Shown here one piece after another: positions 4,901-6,107 of a stretch of 6,107 nt of DNA. Source of the stretch: DATDRS01 sp035291605 (GTDB lineage Bacteria > Chloroflexota > Anaerolineae > Anaerolineales > UBA6663); NCBI GenBank assembly GCA_035291605.1, contig DATDRS010000126.1, positions 1-6,107 on the forward strand, in the 5' to 3' direction. Within the stretch, counting starts at the first letter, position 1. Each line of letters starts with the position of its first letter. The notes below the pieces were generated by a model. That model saw only the letters and a program-made list of their open reading frames with translations, did no database searches and was not told the origin of the DNA. Position numbers and translations under genes: made by a program.

Positions 4901-6107
4901 TGAAGAATATCCGTGGTAGAGGTAAGGGCGCGCAGCTGCGCGCCCCTACAATCACGTTGTTTCAATGGTGGCTGGCGGTCCTCGCCGTCGTCATGGTCCT
5001 CGGCGCCGGCGCGGGGCTGGTGGTGTTCGCGAAAGGCCTGGTCGTCACCAACCTGACCGACCTCGTGCCATGGGGGCTGTGGATCACGCTCGACCTGTCG
5101 TCCATCGCCATGAGCGCGGGCGCGTTCCTGCTATGCGCCGCCGTGTATCTGCTGGGCCTCAAGGAGTTCCAGCCGGTCGCGCGCACGGCCACGTTCGTCG
5201 GGCTGATCGGTTACAGCATGGCGATGCTGTGCCTCCTGCTCGACATTGGCCGCCCCGACCGCTTCTGGCACGCCTGGGTGTTCTGGAACCCGCACTCGGT
5301 GCTGTGGGAAGTGACGATGTGCATCACGCTGTACTTCACGGTGCTGGTGCTGGAGACCGCGCCCATCGTCGGCCAGGCCGGGTGGATGCAGCGGCGCTGG
5401 CCGCGCCTGGCGCAGACGCTCGTGAGCGTCCATCACTACGCCCCGGTCTTTGCGGTGATCGGCCTCGGATTGTCGCTGCTGCACCAGTCGTCGCTGGGCG
5501 CGACCTACGGCGTGCTCAAGGCGCGGCCCATCTGGTCCCGGCCCGACCTCTCGGTGCTGTTCATCGCCTCGGCCATGGCGGGCGGCCCCTCGCTGGTCGT
5601 CTTCGTCTCGATGCTCACCGCGCGCCTGACGCGCCAGGCGCACATCAAAGATGAACTGCTCGAAAAACTCTCGCTCTTCATCGGCTGGGTGCTGGTCGGG
5701 TACCTGTACTTCCGGTTTTGGGATGCATTCTCGATGACGTACACCTACCTGCCAGGGCGCACCGAGGGCCTGACTCTGCTTACGAGCGGTGAACTGGCCT
5801 TCAACTTCTGGGTGGGCGAAATCCTGCTGGGCGCGGCCATCCCGATCATCCTCCTGCTCACCGCGCGCCTGCGCCGCATCCCCTTGCTGCGGATGATCGC
5901 GCTCGCGCTCGTCGTTGGCGGGGTGGTGGCCTATCGCTGGGACACGAACCTCGTCGGGCAGCTGGTCATGCTCACCTACCTGCCGCAGGAGATTGCCGCC
6001 CGCTACACCGACTACGTCCCGTCGCTGATCGAGTTTCTCAGCGGCGCGGGGATCGTGGCCTACGGCCTGCTCGCCTTCACCCTCGGCGCGCGGTATCTCA
6101 ACATCGT
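4897..6107 (+). CDS. NrfD/HybB/PsrC-type integral membrane subunit (3' end outside window)
   Basis: The frame is open from ATG 4897 to the window edge: 403 codons with no stop. After a polar N-terminus, hydrophobic spans fill the whole protein. Family marks include V-P-W-G-L-W-I-T-L-D-L-S in the second span, L-D-I-G-R-P-D-R-F-W (D116, R119) followed by W-N-P-H-S-V-L-W-E, the pair H179-H180, and L-H-Q-S-S-L-G (H196). These are typical of the NrfD/HybB quinone-interacting proteins that anchor iron-sulfur subunits of respiratory complexes. It should oxidise or reduce menaquinone in the membrane and exchange electrons with the four-cluster subunit. It overlaps the upstream gene by ATGA (4897-4900) and has a near-perfect ribosome site. 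Residues 9-18 come from a 28-base palindrome read in frame. The usual family length is near 400 or more residues, so little may be missing. PsrC, QrcD and HybB roles cannot be told apart without the remaining operon. Confidence 0.92.
   Translation, partial: MMKNIRGRGKGAQLRAPTITLFQWWLAVLAVVMVLGAGAGLVVFAKGLVVTNLTDLVPWGLWITLDLSSIAMSAGAFLLCAAVYLLGLKEFQPVARTATFVGLIGYSMAMLCLLLDIGRPDRFWHAWVFWNPHSVLWEVTMCITLYFTVLVLETAPIVGQAGWMQRRWPRLAQTLVSVHHYAPVFAVIGLGLSLLHQSSLGATYGVLKARPIWSRPDLSVLFIASAMAGGPSLVVFVSMLTARLTRQAHIKDELLEKLSLFIGWVLVGYLYFRFWDAFSMTYTYLPGRTEGLTLLTSGELAFNFWVGEILLGAAIPIILLLTARLRRIPLLRMIALALVVGGVVAYRWDTNLVGQLVMLTYLPQEIAARYTDYVPSLIEFLSGAGIVAYGLLAFTLGARYLNI
4922..4949. repeat. In-frame 28-base palindrome at the start of the NrfD-like gene
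   Basis: GTAAGGGCGCGCAG (4922-4935) is followed directly by CTGCGCGCCCCTAC (4936-4949). Thirteen of 14 positions pair; the only mismatch is A4925 against C4946. The palindrome falls in codons 9-18 and reads G-K-G-A-Q-L-R-A-P-T, a polar stretch just before the first membrane helix. It is unlike the surrounding membrane-protein sequence. The form (GTA-GGGGCGC core with CTAC end) is like short palindromes I recall in many copies in Chloroflexota-like genomes; this is recollection, not a search. Confidence 0.82.

Overview
The window is GC-rich bacterial DNA with a strong G/C preference at third codon positions. All genes lie on the plus strand and are tightly packed. No single marker fixes the taxonomy. 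A DesK/NarL-type two-component pair, a multihaem cytochrome/NrfCD-like respiratory module, a small two-CW-like membrane protein and short dispersed-looking palindromes would fit an environmental Chloroflexota (Anaerolineae-like) genome. That assignment is an inference made without any database search.

Layout: (1) 1-249 is the C-terminal end of a LysR-type regulator. (2) 272-2388 is a two-component system: a histidine kinase with a multi-spanning membrane sensor, overlapping by 4 bases (ATGA) a NarL/FixJ-type response regulator. A convincing intrinsic terminator follows at 2411-2447. (3) 2448-2633 is a non-coding gap full of short palindromes and a 13-base direct repeat. It probably carries the promoter of the next operon. 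(4) 2634-6107 is a five-gene operon cut by the window edge: a 40-residue single-span membrane protein, a 117-residue membrane protein with two Cys-Trp motifs, an eight-haem membrane-anchored c-type cytochrome, a Tat-exported ferredoxin-like subunit with four [4Fe-4S] clusters, and an NrfD/HybB-type integral membrane quinone-binding subunit (3' end missing).

The last three genes look like a membrane-bound electron-transfer complex. The NrfD-like protein would exchange electrons with the menaquinone pool, the four-cluster protein would relay them, and the octahaem cytochrome would pass them to or from a periplasmic partner. No catalytic (molybdopterin or NrfA-type) subunit is visible; one could lie downstream. 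The kinase/regulator pair just upstream is a plausible regulator of this operon, but no binding site proves it.

The most unusual signal is a pair of different palindromic repeats, each read in frame inside the first 20 codons of two consecutive genes. Each follows an 8-codon leader that ends in GGTAGA. One lengthens the region before the Tat motif of the iron-sulfur protein and the other the N-terminus of the NrfD-like protein. They look like small repeat elements that have inserted into, and been tolerated by, coding sequence at the start of translationally coupled genes.
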